Assembly: GCA_964612085.1 (NCBI GenBank) | Contig: CAZTCJ010000009.1 | Location: forward strand, 1-64,000 | Reading direction: 5' to 3' | Source: CAZTCJ01 sp964612085 | GTDB taxonomy: Bacteria; Pseudomonadota; Alphaproteobacteria; JAJFIK01 | DNA length: 64,000 bases | In this document: in pieces, positions 26,996 through 35,790 of the stretch | Numbering within the stretch: the stretch's first letter is position 1 | Layout of the letters: every line of letters starts with the position of its first letter | Position numbers and translations under genes: made by a program | Notes under the pieces: model-generated | Databases searched by the model: none | The model's input: the letters and a program-made list of their open reading frames with translations, nothing else | Told to the model about the DNA's origin: nothing

Positions 26996-27388
26996 TTAAA
27001 ACCGCACGGAGCGTTCCAGCCGGTCCATTTCCGCGTCCGACAGGCCGAAATGATGGCCAATCTCGTGAACCAGCACATGGGTGACGATGTGCTCCAGCGT
27101 GTTGCCGCCGTCCGCATGAAGATCGAGGATCGGTTTGCGGTAGAGAAACACCATGTCGGGCATGCCGTGACTGTCGAGCACGCTTTTCTGGGTCAGATCG
27201 ACGCCGTGATAAAGCCCGAGCAGGTCGTCCCGCGAGCGCAGGCCCATGACCTCCACCGTCTCGTCGTCGGGATAGTCCTCGACCCGGATCACCACATTTT
27301 TCGTCATCAGACGAAAGGCCGGCGGCAAAGCCTCATAGGCCGTGCGCACCAAGGCATCGAATTCCACCAGATCGGGCTCGCGCTGCAT
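26996..27388 (-). CDS. Minimal zincin metallopeptidase-family protein
   Basis: A 130-residue protein of the small metallopeptidase (minimal zincin) family. The motif VHEIGHHFGLSD near the C-terminus (first His about 108) supplies HExxH plus a third ligand in a minimal zincin fold. Upstream sequence PPAFRLMTKNVVIRVEDYP matches the family. No signal peptide is present. I chose the ATG at 27388 (MQREPDLVEFDALV), since the in-frame extension upstream is unlike family members. Substrates are unknown for this widespread family. It converges on the sirtuin gene and diverges from phhB. Confidence 0.88.
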   Translation of the reverse strand: MQREPDLVEFDALVRTAYEALPPAFRLMTKNVVIRVEDYPDDETVEVMGLRSRDDLLGLYHGVDLTQKSVLDSHGMPDMVFLYRKPILDLHADGGNTLEHIVTHVLVHEIGHHFGLSDAEMDRLERSVRF

Positions 27389-27512
27389 GCGTCCGTCTCT
27401 CCATTTCACCCCTGTCCGGCCAAAGCCGGTTGGCACCCGCCCTTATTAGGACTAGATGGGATGGCGGAAATGGGATGGAAGACCGGCGCGAACCGGATCA
27501 AAGGAGGGTGAT

Positions 27513-27806
27513 GTGATCGAGAAACTGAACGCCGTTGAACGCAGAGACGCTTTGTCGGACCTTGCGGGCTGGACCATGGTGGAGGGCCGCGACGCCATCA
27601 CCAAGACCTTCAAATTCAAGAACTTCAATGAGGCCTTCGGCTTCATGACGAGGGCCGCCCTGATCGCCGAGAAAATGGATCACCACCCGGAGTGGTTCAA
27701 TGTCTACAACACGGTCGAGGTCACCCTTTCGACCCATGACGCGGGCGGCTTGACCACCCGCGACACGGATCTTGCCCAACACATGAATGGCCTGGCGGAT
27801 CAATAA
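27513..27806 (+). CDS. phhB: 4a-hydroxytetrahydrobiopterin dehydratase
   Basis: A 97-residue pterin-4a-carbinolamine dehydratase, which recycles the pterin cofactor after aromatic amino acid hydroxylation. Active-site signature HHPEW (57-61), FNVYNTVEV and TLSTHDAGGLT (H75, D76) are all present. The start is GTG at 27513, set by a perfect AAGGAGG ribosome-binding site five bases upstream; the nearby ATG at 27511 runs straight into a stop. No phenylalanine hydroxylase gene is in the window. A moonlighting role in molybdopterin metabolism is possible for this family. Confidence 0.95.
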   Translation: MIEKLNAVERRDALSDLAGWTMVEGRDAITKTFKFKNFNEAFGFMTRAALIAEKMDHHPEWFNVYNTVEVTLSTHDAGGLTTRDTDLAQHMNGLADQ

Positions 27807-27830
27807 TCCGATCGCTGAGCCGTTTACAAA

Positions 27831-28616
27831 TTAGCGCGGCGCCATGCGGATGGCGCCGTCGAGGCGGATGGACTCGCCGTTCATCATGCCGTTCTCGCAC
27901 AGATGGCGGGCCAGCATGGCGTATTCCTTCGGATTGCCGAGGCGCGCCGGAAACGGCACCTGGGCGCCCAAGGCCTGGCGCACATGATCGGGGGCGCTGG
28001 CCAGCAGCGGCGTGTCGAACAGACCCGGCAGGATGGTATTGACCCGGATCCCCTCCCGCGACAGATCGCGCGCGATGGGCAGCGTCATGCCCACGACACC
28101 GCCCTTGGATGCGGAATAGGCCGCCTGGCCGATCTGGCCGTCCTGGGCCGCCACCGACGCCGTGTTCACGATGGCGCCCCGCTCGCCGTCTTCCGTGACC
28201 GGATCGAGGGTCAGCATGCCCGCCGCCGATTTGGCGATGCAGCGGAAGGTGCCGACCAGATTGATCTGGATGACCCGGTCGAACCGGTCCAGCGGATGGG
28301 CCACGGCCTCGCCCGTCTGCTTGTCGCGGGCCGCCGTCTTGATGGCATCACCGACCCCGGCGCAGTTGATCAGGATCCGCTCCTGACCGTGAGCGGCGCG
28401 GGCTTTCGCGAAGCCGGCATCGACGCTCGCCTCGTCGGTCACATTCACAGGGCAGAACACGCCGCCCAGTTCCGCCGCGACCGCTTCGCCCCGCTCGGCA
28501 TTCAGATCGAACAGCGCCACGCGCACGCCTTTCGAGGCCAGTTCGCGGGCCGTGGCTTCGCCAAGGCCGGAGGCGCCGCCGGTGATGACCGCGCTGACCG
28601 TGTTGTTCAAGTCCAT
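27831..28616 (-). CDS. SDR family 3-hydroxyacyl-CoA dehydrogenase (HSD10-like)
   Basis: A 261-residue short-chain dehydrogenase. NAD-binding TGGASGLG is at 12-19, and VALFDLN with the acidic residue at 37 indicates NAD preference. NCAG lies near 84, and the catalytic S154, Y167 and K171 are in NTASVAAQDG and YSASKGG. The overall pattern (FCPVNVTDEASV, LPGLFDTPLL, IRLDGAIRMAPR) resembles type II 3-hydroxyacyl-CoA dehydrogenases (HSD17B10-like). It would oxidise 3-hydroxyacyl-CoA in fatty acid or branched-chain degradation. It stands alone, convergent with phhB. Confidence 0.88.
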   Translation of the reverse strand: MDLNNTVSAVITGGASGLGEATARELASKGVRVALFDLNAERGEAVAAELGGVFCPVNVTDEASVDAGFAKARAAHGQERILINCAGVGDAIKTAARDKQTGEAVAHPLDRFDRVIQINLVGTFRCIAKSAAGMLTLDPVTEDGERGAIVNTASVAAQDGQIGQAAYSASKGGVVGMTLPIARDLSREGIRVNTILPGLFDTPLLASAPDHVRQALGAQVPFPARLGNPKEYAMLARHLCENGMMNGESIRLDGAIRMAPR

Positions 28617-28690
28617 CTTCTGTTTCCTCCTCGTAAAAACCTGGCGCGCCGGACTGGCATTCTGCGGCGCATCGCTGTCATATGTAGCCC

Positions 28691-29173
28691 ATGAGCAGCG
28701 ACGATCAAAAACCCGGCGGCGATCTGGAGCGCAAGCGTTTTGGACGCGACGGCAAGTCGGACAAGCCCGGCAAGGACGAGCCGATCGCCGATATGGAAGA
28801 TCCGCGCCTGCAACTGCCGGAGACGGTGGCGCGCAACGAGCGCATCGTGGAGGACGGCTTCTGGCCCAAGATCCGGCGGCTTTTGGGCAAGGTGCCGTTT
28901 CTGGAAGACGCGGTGGCCGCCTATTTCTGCGCCATCGACCCGAAGACGCCGTTCCAGGTGCGCGCCATTCTGCTGGCGGCGCTGGCCTATTTCGTCCTGC
29001 CCATCGATATCGTGCCGGATTTCTTTGTCGGTTTCGGCTTTACCGATGACGCCACCGTGCTGCTCGCCGCCATGAAGATCGTCGCCGATCACATCACGGA
29101 AGAACACCGGGCCAAGGCCCGCGAAGTGCTCGGCAAGGAGATGAAGGACGCGGACGAAGAGCCGCCTGCTTAA
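28691..29173 (+). CDS. YkvA/DUF1232 family membrane protein
   Basis: A 160-residue protein. The first 60 residues are charged and probably disordered. The DUF1232 core follows (about 75-125): KTPFQVRAILLAALAYFVLPIDIVPDFF, with the hallmark YFVLPIDIVPD, then a second amphipathic or membrane segment and a charged C-terminal tail. It is expected in the inner membrane; the function of the family is unknown. Its TAA stop overlaps by four bases with the stop of the convergent DMT permease gene. Confidence 0.85.
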   Translation: MSSDDQKPGGDLERKRFGRDGKSDKPGKDEPIADMEDPRLQLPETVARNERIVEDGFWPKIRRLLGKVPFLEDAVAAYFCAIDPKTPFQVRAILLAALAYFVLPIDIVPDFFVGFGFTDDATVLLAAMKIVADHITEEHRAKAREVLGKEMKDADEEPPA

Positions 29174-30117
29174 GTTTCCGGGCTTGCCTTTTCTTTTTCC
29201 TTGCCCTTCTGGAGCTGGGCCTCGCGCACGGTGATGTAGAGGCTGGCGCCCGCGATGATCAGGGCGCCGACGACCACGAGCAGGTCTGGCAGGTTGGAAA
29301 AAACCAGATAGCCCACCAGCGCCGCCCAGATCAGCCGCAGATAATCGAGCGGCGCCATGGCGGTGGCGTCGGCAAGCGAATAGGCCCGCACGAAACAGGC
29401 ATGGGCGGCGAGGCCCACCATGCCCATGACCATCAGCAGAAGGAATTCCTCGAAGGTCGGCGTGATCCAGACGGCCGCCGCCGGGACCGCCGTCACCACC
29501 GTGCCGATCAGGCCGGAATAAAGCAGCAGGGTGACGGGGGAGTCCTGGCGCGACAGCATCTTCACGCAAGTGACCGCCAACGCCACGAAAAGCGCATTGG
29601 CGAGGGCCACGAAGGCCGCCGAATCCGTGCTGCCGCTGGGCCGCAGAATGATCAGCACGCCCGCGAACCCGATCAGGGTGGCGATCATCCGCCGGGGGCC
29701 GACCACCTCGCCCAGCACCAGCATGGCCAGCGGCACCAGAAAGAGCGCGCGGGAAAAACTGATGGCCGTGGCGTCAGCCAGCGGCAAATGCGTGAAGGCG
29801 TAAAAGCCGCACAGCATGGCCGTGGAGCCGAACAGGCCCCGCAGCAGATGCAGGCCCGGACGCTGTGTCTTGAACCCCGCCGCGCCCGCCCGCAGAGCCA
29901 TGGGCACCAGCACTACCACGCTCGTCAGGGCCCGGAAAAACGCCACCTCGAAGGAATGGAGCCGGTTGCCGAGAAACTTCACCAGCGCGGTCATCACCAC
30001 GAACAGAAAGGTGGAGATCAGCATCCAGAGCGCGCCGCGCACGCCCGGCGGCAAGCCGTTCCAGGCGCTCGCCGCCCGCGTCCGCGCCTGTTGGAAGGAT
30101 CGTGCGGCTTCGCTCAT
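29170..30117 (-). CDS. DMT family permease (EamA domains)
   Basis: A 315-residue inner-membrane transporter with about ten transmembrane helices in two EamA repeats (about 25-155 and 170-300). Typical features are the first helix GALWMLISTFLFVVMTALVKFLG, ALTSVVVLVPMA, and the second-repeat end APLDYLRLIWAALVGYLVF. Members export metabolites or amino-acid derivatives; the substrate is not predictable. The C-terminus is Lys/Glu-rich. It is the last gene of a five-gene leftward run, overlapping the start of the serine hydrolase gene by four bases in ATGA fashion. Confidence 0.9.
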   Translation of the reverse strand: MSEAARSFQQARTRAASAWNGLPPGVRGALWMLISTFLFVVMTALVKFLGNRLHSFEVAFFRALTSVVVLVPMALRAGAAGFKTQRPGLHLLRGLFGSTAMLCGFYAFTHLPLADATAISFSRALFLVPLAMLVLGEVVGPRRMIATLIGFAGVLIILRPSGSTDSAAFVALANALFVALAVTCVKMLSRQDSPVTLLLYSGLIGTVVTAVPAAAVWITPTFEEFLLLMVMGMVGLAAHACFVRAYSLADATAMAPLDYLRLIWAALVGYLVFSNLPDLLVVVGALIIAGASLYITVREAQLQKGKEKEKASPET

Positions 30118-31331
30118 GCGGCAGCGGAGAGCACGCCGTAGACCGCATCAACCAGCGACTGGCCACGGGCGTTGAGCATCTGGCCCAGACCCATCTGGTT
30201 CATGGCATAGCCGAAGGCGAAGCCCGCTTCCGGATCGGCGAAACCGATGGAGCCGCCGGAACCCACATGGCCGAACGCGCCCTCCCCTAAGATCGCACCT
30301 GAGGCGGGCGGGTTCTTGACATGGCGATTGTCCGCAGACCGCATAAAGCCCGCGCCGAAGCGCATGGGCAGGCGCAGCGTCGCATCGTCATGGGTGGCAT
30401 TGGTGATCCGGCGCATCTTATCGATACGCTCCGGGCTGACGAGGCGCACGCCCTCGAATGTTCCGCCCAAGGTGAAGGGGGTATAGAGCCGGGCGAGCGC
30501 GCGCGCATTGGCGACGCCGTTGGCCGAGCCGATCTCGACGGCGCGATAGTCCCGCTTGTTGGGATTGAAGCCGCCATCATTGAGGTAGAAGCGCGCCGGG
30601 ATCGAGGCCTTGTCCTTCAGATCCAGGACAAACTGGCTGGCGGGCACGGACGGATCGAGCTTCGGCTTGATCATGCGCGCGACGCGCGGTTCCTGATCGT
30701 CCGGCAGGCCGATCCAGAAATCGAGCCCGAGGGGGCCCGCTACCTCTTCGGCGAAAAACCGGCTTGCGGGCTTGCCCGCCACGCGGCGGATCACCTCGCC
30801 GATGGTCCAGGCATAGGTCAGGCCATGGTAGGAACTGCGGGTGCCCGGCACGAAATAGGGCGCCTGGGCGGCAAGCGTGCGCGTGGCATAGTCCCAATCG
30901 AGCAGCGCGCCCTCAGGCAGATCGTCGCGGAAGGCTGGCACCCCCGCCGTATGATCGAGCATCATACGGACGGTCGTGCGTTCCTTGCCGCTCTGCCCAT
31001 ACTCCGGCCAATAGTCCGTCACCAGCGCATCGAGATCGAGCAACCCTCGGTCCACCAGCATATTGGCGACGACGGCAATGGCGCCCTTGGTGCAGGAAAA
31101 GACACAAGAGATCGTCTCGTCCGTCCAGGGCACGGTGTCGCGCGGATCGGCCGCGCCGCCCCAGACATCGAGAACCGTCTCACCTTCGTGGATGACGCAC
31201 AGCCCCGCGCCCACCTCGCCCGCGCTCCGGAAATTCTCCAGAAAGCGGTCGAGAACGGGCCGGAAGCGCGGCTCCACACGGCCTTCGACCGTACCGGTTG
31301 GCACGGTCTCGCGCACCAGTTCCAAGGACAT
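30114..31331 (-). CDS. Serine hydrolase of the beta-lactamase (class C/EstB) family
   Basis: A 405-residue protein of the beta-lactamase-related serine hydrolase family. The nucleophile motif is SCTK (S79, K82), the second-motif tyrosine is probably Y168 (SYHGLTYAW), and the third box is replaced by HVGSGG near the C-terminus. This is the pattern of EstB-like esterases and not of true beta-lactamases. No signal peptide is seen, so it is probably cytoplasmic, which also argues against antibiotic hydrolysis. It overlaps the downstream permease gene by four bases and follows the MDR gene after 14 bases. Confidence 0.87.
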   Translation of the reverse strand: MSLELVRETVPTGTVEGRVEPRFRPVLDRFLENFRSAGEVGAGLCVIHEGETVLDVWGGAADPRDTVPWTDETISCVFSCTKGAIAVVANMLVDRGLLDLDALVTDYWPEYGQSGKERTTVRMMLDHTAGVPAFRDDLPEGALLDWDYATRTLAAQAPYFVPGTRSSYHGLTYAWTIGEVIRRVAGKPASRFFAEEVAGPLGLDFWIGLPDDQEPRVARMIKPKLDPSVPASQFVLDLKDKASIPARFYLNDGGFNPNKRDYRAVEIGSANGVANARALARLYTPFTLGGTFEGVRLVSPERIDKMRRITNATHDDATLRLPMRFGAGFMRSADNRHVKNPPASGAILGEGAFGHVGSGGSIGFADPEAGFAFGYAMNQMGLGQMLNARGQSLVDAVYGVLSAAA

Positions 31332-31345
31332 GATCCCAACCCGCC

Positions 31346-32353
31346 CTATTCGGGATTGACCACGAGCACCACCTTGCCCTTGGCCCGGCGTTCGGCCAGC
31401 TCGTTGATGGCGTCCACATATTGTTCGAACGGATAGGCCGAGGAGACATGGGGCCGGATCTTGCCCGCCCGGTACCAGTCCATCAGTTCCTGGATGTGTT
31501 GCTGGTTGCGCTTGGGATCGCGGCCCGTGAACGCGCCCCAGAACACGCCGACGATCTGGCAGCCTTTGAGCAGGGTCAGATTGAGCGGCACTTTCGGGAT
31601 GTCGCCAGCGGCGAAACCGATCACCAGGAAGCGGCCTTCCCAGTTGGTGGCGCGCAACGCGGGTTCGGAATAATCCCCGCCCACCGGATCGTAGACCACA
31701 TCCGCGCCCTGGCCGCCGGTCGCCGCCTTGATCTGATCGGACAGCGCCTTCTGGGCCGCCCGATCGAGGGAGCCGGACGGGTACAGAATGGTTTCGTCCG
31801 CCCCGTGATTACGGCAAACCTCAAGCTTTTCTTCCGAAGAGGCCGCCGCGATCACCCGCGCGCCCATCACCTTGCCAAGCTCCACCGCCGCCAGGCCGAC
31901 GCCGCCAGCGGCGCCCAGCACCAGGAGGTTTTCGCCCGGCTTCAGCTCGGCCCGGTCCTTCAACGCGTAATGGGACGTGCCATAGGTCATGAGAAAGGCG
32001 GAGGCTTCCGTCATGGGCATCTCGTCCGGGATCGGAATGACGCGCGGCTCGTCCACGATCACCTGCTCGGCGAACCCGCCCCAGCCCGTGGAGCCGATCA
32101 CCCGCTGACCGGGCTGGACGCGGCTCACGCCCGGTCCCACTTCCAGCACCTTGCCCGCGATCTCGCCGCCGGGGGAAAACGGTAAGGGCGGCTTGAACTG
32201 ATACTTGTCCTGAATGATCAGCACGTCGGGGAAATTGACTCCGCAGGCATTGACGCCGATCCGGACCTGGCCTTCACCCAAAGCCGGTTCCGCCACCTCT
32301 TCCATCACCAGATTTTCAGGGGGTCCGTATGCCTTACACAACACTGCCTTCAT
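31346..32353 (-). CDS. NADPH:quinone oxidoreductase family (zinc-independent MDR)
   Basis: A 335-residue medium-chain dehydrogenase/reductase. It has MKAVLCKAYGPPENL at the start, GVNFPDVLIIQDKYQ, PFSPGGEIAGKVLEVG, and the nucleotide-binding LVLGAAGGVGLAAVELGK. The catalytic zinc ligands of alcohol dehydrogenases are missing, placing it with quinone oxidoreductases and enoyl reductases that use NADPH. VYDPVGGDYSEPALR is another common family block. Its start overlaps the patatin-like gene stop by four bases. Confidence 0.9.
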   Translation of the reverse strand: MKAVLCKAYGPPENLVMEEVAEPALGEGQVRIGVNACGVNFPDVLIIQDKYQFKPPLPFSPGGEIAGKVLEVGPGVSRVQPGQRVIGSTGWGGFAEQVIVDEPRVIPIPDEMPMTEASAFLMTYGTSHYALKDRAELKPGENLLVLGAAGGVGLAAVELGKVMGARVIAAASSEEKLEVCRNHGADETILYPSGSLDRAAQKALSDQIKAATGGQGADVVYDPVGGDYSEPALRATNWEGRFLVIGFAAGDIPKVPLNLTLLKGCQIVGVFWGAFTGRDPKRNQQHIQELMDWYRAGKIRPHVSSAYPFEQYVDAINELAERRAKGKVVLVVNPE

Positions 32354-33390
32354 GGAGTCTCTCCTTTGTTCTTCACCCGGGGATGCGCCGGACGTGAGTG
32401 TGGCACAGGCTGGGGACCCTCTGCCAGTGGCCGTTCGATCCCGAACAGGCCTTCGATGGGCCGACGCATCATGCGCACCGCTTTGCGGCCCAGGTCGATG
32501 GCCTCAGCCGCCCGGTCGAATTGCAGAATGCCGATTTCGCGCAAGGCGGGGGTGATCATGATATCGGGCGGATCGCCGGCGGCGCGGGATCTGGTGATCC
32601 GGTCGCCCATGATGGCGATGGCGTTGTTGATGACTTCCAAATGCTGCGGCCCCCGGTCCTTGGGGTCGAGGATCGAGCGGATGAACTTGTTGGTGCCGCG
32701 CTTCATGGTGGAGGGCAGCCGGTTGGCCAACTCGTCGGCCCAGGACCAGGGCAGCTTGTCCTCCTCGGGCGGAACCACAGCCTCATCCCCGTCCTGGCGG
32801 CGCAGGAACTCAGCCGTTGGACGGAAGGTGTCGGCGTTGAGATCGACCGCGATGACGATATCGGCATCGAGCGCCCGGGCGAGCGAGATGGGCACCGGAT
32901 TGACGATGCCGCCATCGGCGAGCCAGCGGCTGCCCAGGCGCACCGGTTCGAAAATCCCCGGGATCGCGATCGAGGCGCCGACCGCGTCGGCCATGGGGCC
33001 GGAGCGCAGCCAGACCTCTCTGCCTGTACGGATATCCGTGGCCACGGAGGCGAAATCGATCTCCAGATCCTCGATCTGTTTATGGCCGCACAACCCGCCG
33101 TACCAGGACGACAGGCTGCGCCCGGCGATCATGCCGCCACGGCCGAAACTCAAGTCGAAATAATTCATCATGCGGAAAAGGTCGAGAGAAAGCGCGAAGT
33201 CCTTCAGCTCGTCGATCCGGCGCACGGCATAAGCGCCGCCCACCAGCGCGCCGATGGAGCAGCCCGCGACGATATCGGGCTTGATCCCCATACGGTTCAA
33301 TTCCTCGATCACGCCGATATGCGCCCAGCCGCGCGCCGCACCGCTGCCCAGCGCCAACCCGACCCGCATCGTCTGCCCACGCCCTGTCAT
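32350..33390 (-). CDS. Patatin-like phospholipase (RssA type)
   Basis: A 346-residue patatin-family hydrolase. The oxyanion stretch is GLALGSGAARGWAHIGVI, the nucleophile is S45 in GCSIG, and the dyad aspartate is D159 in LADGGIVNP. This is a complete Ser-Asp dyad, as in RssA/YlbK-type bacterial patatins. It has no signal peptide and should act on lipids at the cytoplasmic membrane face. The start at 33390 has a GGAAAGGTAAGG ribosome-binding region; ATG 33369 (MRVGLALG) is an alternative. It sits five bases after the asparaginase stop and overlaps the MDR gene start. Confidence 0.92.
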   Translation of the reverse strand: MTGRGQTMRVGLALGSGAARGWAHIGVIEELNRMGIKPDIVAGCSIGALVGGAYAVRRIDELKDFALSLDLFRMMNYFDLSFGRGGMIAGRSLSSWYGGLCGHKQIEDLEIDFASVATDIRTGREVWLRSGPMADAVGASIAIPGIFEPVRLGSRWLADGGIVNPVPISLARALDADIVIAVDLNADTFRPTAEFLRRQDGDEAVVPPEEDKLPWSWADELANRLPSTMKRGTNKFIRSILDPKDRGPQHLEVINNAIAIMGDRITRSRAAGDPPDIMITPALREIGILQFDRAAEAIDLGRKAVRMMRRPIEGLFGIERPLAEGPQPVPHSRPAHPRVKNKGETP

Positions 33391-33395
33391 ACGCC

Positions 33396-34421
33396 TTACC
33401 TTTCCAGCACGGGAAGACCCGCGAAGCGACCGCGCCGGGGGCGGATACGGCCCACGGGCACGCCCGCCCAGTTGCGCAACACCGGCGCATGATACGGATC
33501 GAGGCCCGGGACGTCTGCATTGACGACGCCTAGGCCCGCCAGGATCCCGCACATGGCCGAGACGGCGGCGCGCTCCGCGCCGTCATCGATTTTCAAGGCG
33601 ATCCCGATCCCTAAATGCGGCACGAGACCCGCATAAACGCCTTCCGCGCCGACTTTCGTGAAAAGACGCCCTTCGCTCAGAGGGATGATATCCGAATCGA
33701 AGCGCTCCGCGCCGGCGACCATGAGCGGATGGCCGGCCTGGGCCTTCAAGAGCCGCGAGACCGCGTGCGCCCGCTCGCCCGGCATGTCGCGTCCGGAGGC
33801 GCAGCGCGCCAGCCCAAGCGCGAAGGCCTTGAGCGGCAGGCCGTAATTGGGCGCGGAACAGCCATCGATGGTGACGGGCATATCGCCCGTCCGCACACCG
33901 CATAAATCCGCGATGACCTGGCGCGAGCGCTCCTGCACCGGATGACCGGCCAGGTTATAGCCTTCCATGGAGAGCTTGAGGTGGCGGGCCAGGGTCAGAA
34001 AGCCGGTATGCTTGCCCGAGCAGTTGTTATGGACCCGCCCCGGTTTGCGCCGTTTGCGGATGAGGCGGTCCTGTTCCGCGCCGTCGCGCGGCGGCTGGGG
34101 ACCGCAGACCAGATCATTTTCTTTCAGGCCCGCGCCTTTGAGCCAGGCCTTGACGGTTTTCACATGCTCGCGCATCGCCGTATGGGAGGCGCAGGCGATC
34201 GACAGCTCCGCGTCCGAAAGCCCGAAGGCGTCCGCCGCGCCGCTTTCCACCAGCGGAATGGCCTGCATCAGCTTGTAGGAGGAGCGCGGCAGAATAGTCC
34301 GCTCCACATTGCCTTCGGCGGCGACCAGCCGCCCGTCCCCGTCCACGACCGCGTAAGCGCCCCGGTGGACGCTTTCCTCAAGACCGTTGCGCAGCACATC
34401 GACCAGTGGTGGATTTGCCAT
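33396..34421 (-). CDS. L-asparaginase, ReAV (class 3) type
   Basis: A 341-residue protein of the Rhizobium etli AV-type asparaginase family, unrelated to the E. coli-type enzymes. Signatures: ILPRSSYKLMQAIP with the Ser/Lys pair (S47, K50), CASHTAMREHV, HNNCSGKHTG (C134, K137, metal and substrate region), and TIDGCSAPNYGLPL. In ReAV the corresponding Ser-Lys tandem and the zinc-binding Cys and Asp form the active site. It hydrolyses asparagine to aspartate and ammonia. The ATG at 34421 gives the typical N-terminus (MANPPLVDVLRNG). It heads the five-gene leftward run and is divergent from a SPOUT methyltransferase gene. Confidence 0.92.
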   Translation of the reverse strand: MANPPLVDVLRNGLEESVHRGAYAVVDGDGRLVAAEGNVERTILPRSSYKLMQAIPLVESGAADAFGLSDAELSIACASHTAMREHVKTVKAWLKGAGLKENDLVCGPQPPRDGAEQDRLIRKRRKPGRVHNNCSGKHTGFLTLARHLKLSMEGYNLAGHPVQERSRQVIADLCGVRTGDMPVTIDGCSAPNYGLPLKAFALGLARCASGRDMPGERAHAVSRLLKAQAGHPLMVAGAERFDSDIIPLSEGRLFTKVGAEGVYAGLVPHLGIGIALKIDDGAERAAVSAMCGILAGLGVVNADVPGLDPYHAPVLRNWAGVPVGRIRPRRGRFAGLPVLER

Positions 34422-34470
34422 AGTGTGGCCCTTCGTGCAGTGCTGTCGGTCCCGTCCACCTGCGCAAAGT

Positions 34471-35043
34471 ATGGGAGACAATCAGGTGCGTGGCTATTTC
34501 GGTATCGGTGTCGAGGGTATCAGCAAGCCGTTCAATGTGGGCAATCTGTTCCGCACGGCCCATGCCTTCGGCGCCAGTTTCGTCTTCACGATCAACGCCC
34601 ATTTCAAGGCGCTCGAAGCCAAGTCCGACACCTCCCGCGCCATCGGACACGTGCCGTTCTACGACTGGGATACGGTGGATGACATGGCGCTGCCGAAAGG
34701 CTGTCAGCTTGTCGCGGTGGAACTGCTGGAGGATGCGGTGGCCTTACCCTCGTTCCGGCATCCGCTCAACGCGGCGTATGTGTTGGGCCGGGAACGCGGC
34801 AATGTGTCCGACACGCTGCTCGCCCGCGCCGATCACGTGGTGCAGATTCCTGCGAAATTCTGTCTGAATGTGGGGATTGCGGGTGCGCTGGTCATGTACG
34901 ACCGGGTGATGAGCCTGGGGTCATTCGCCGAGCGTCCGCTCATGCCGGGCGCCGCGAGCAACGCACCCGATCATGTGCACGGGGATGAAATTCTGAAAAA
35001 AGCGATGCGCGAAACGGAACCTCAGGCGCCGAAGACCCGCTGA
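34471..35043 (+). CDS. SPOUT (TrmH/SpoU-type) RNA methyltransferase
   Basis: About 190 residues with the alpha/beta knot fold. Blocks seen: FNVGNLFRTAHAFGASFVF (SpoU motif 1 with the catalytic Asn/Arg), AAYVLGRERGNVSDTLLARAD (motif 2) and IPAKFCLNVGIAGALVMYDRV (motif 3, with LNV in place of the common LNVA/LNVS). These enzymes 2'-O-methylate tRNA or rRNA riboses using SAM; the target is unknown. It lacks the N-terminal substrate-binding extension of RlmB. The start ATG at 34471 follows a short divergent promoter region shared with the asparaginase gene. Its 3' end overlaps the convergent chrR-like gene by 22 bases. Confidence 0.88.
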   Translation: MGDNQVRGYFGIGVEGISKPFNVGNLFRTAHAFGASFVFTINAHFKALEAKSDTSRAIGHVPFYDWDTVDDMALPKGCQLVAVELLEDAVALPSFRHPLNAAYVLGRERGNVSDTLLARADHVVQIPAKFCLNVGIAGALVMYDRVMSLGSFAERPLMPGAASNAPDHVHGDEILKKAMRETEPQAPKTR

Positions 35044-35717
35044 GCCAGACCCAGCATGCCGGTGAATTTCAGCGGCCCGGTGGTCACGGCCAGGGAAATG
35101 CAGACATCTCCCTCTTCAGCGACAGGCCGGTGGGTCAGATCCGGTGACGCCACGGCGACATCGCCGGGTCCATAACGATGCTCGCCATCCCTGAACGCGC
35201 CAGTGAGGACCAGCGTATATTCCATGCCGCCATGGGTGTGACGGGGCGAACCGGCCCCCGGTTCCAGCCGGATCAACTGCACCGTTACATCATCTTCACG
35301 CAGATCGGACCGGACATCGAGATCGAGGGTCTTGATACCTTTCAGCTTGCTCTTCCACTCATTCGTCTGAGCCGCTTTTTTCGCCACGGAACGCACCGGT
35401 TCCGGCAACCGATCGAGCTCGGAAGAGCCGGAAAGATCGATGGAACTGACACCCGCCAGTGACGGGACATCGGTTTCGGCGTCGATCACCGCCATGATCC
35501 GGTCGAACGCGCCCGCATCCAAAGGCTCAGGGCTCATCGCGTCGAGCAGGGCACCGCCGACCGCTTCATATCCCTTCACTTCCGCCCGGCACTCGTCGCA
35601 CAGGCTGATATGGGCGGCGACGAAGAGCGCCATGGACGGATCGAGGGCGCCTGTCGCGTATCCCAGCAGCAAGTCCGAGGAGAGGTGATGGTTTGGCATT
35701 TCGTTTCGCATAGTCAT
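35022..35717 (-). CDS. chrR: ChrR-type zinc anti-sigma factor with cupin domain
   Basis: A 231-residue anti-sigma factor. The N-terminal anti-sigma domain carries the zinc ligands: His at 10/11 (NHHLSSD), H36, C40 and C43 (HISLCDECR). A C-terminal ChrR cupin (about 115-220) contains PRHTHGGMEYTLVLTGAF and GPGDVAVASPDLTHRPVAEEG. In Rhodobacter, ChrR holds the sigma factor RpoE inactive until singlet oxygen triggers its loss. It lies 73 bases downstream of the cognate sigma gene. The start could also be at 35711 or 35699; the zinc region is unaffected. Confidence 0.92.
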   Translation of the reverse strand: MTMRNEMPNHHLSSDLLLGYATGALDPSMALFVAAHISLCDECRAEVKGYEAVGGALLDAMSPEPLDAGAFDRIMAVIDAETDVPSLAGVSSIDLSGSSELDRLPEPVRSVAKKAAQTNEWKSKLKGIKTLDLDVRSDLREDDVTVQLIRLEPGAGSPRHTHGGMEYTLVLTGAFRDGEHRYGPGDVAVASPDLTHRPVAEEGDVCISLAVTTGPLKFTGMLGLAQRVFGA

Positions 35718-35790
35718 GAATTATCGCACAAAATTCTTACGCCAAGGGCTGTCCAATTTTTTTATCAGTCCGCAGCATCTTTTCCGCACG

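Noticed and set aside
30114..31331. Beta-lactamase resistance gene
   Set aside because: The third box is HVGSGG and not KTG, and there is no signal peptide; an EstB-like esterase is more likely.
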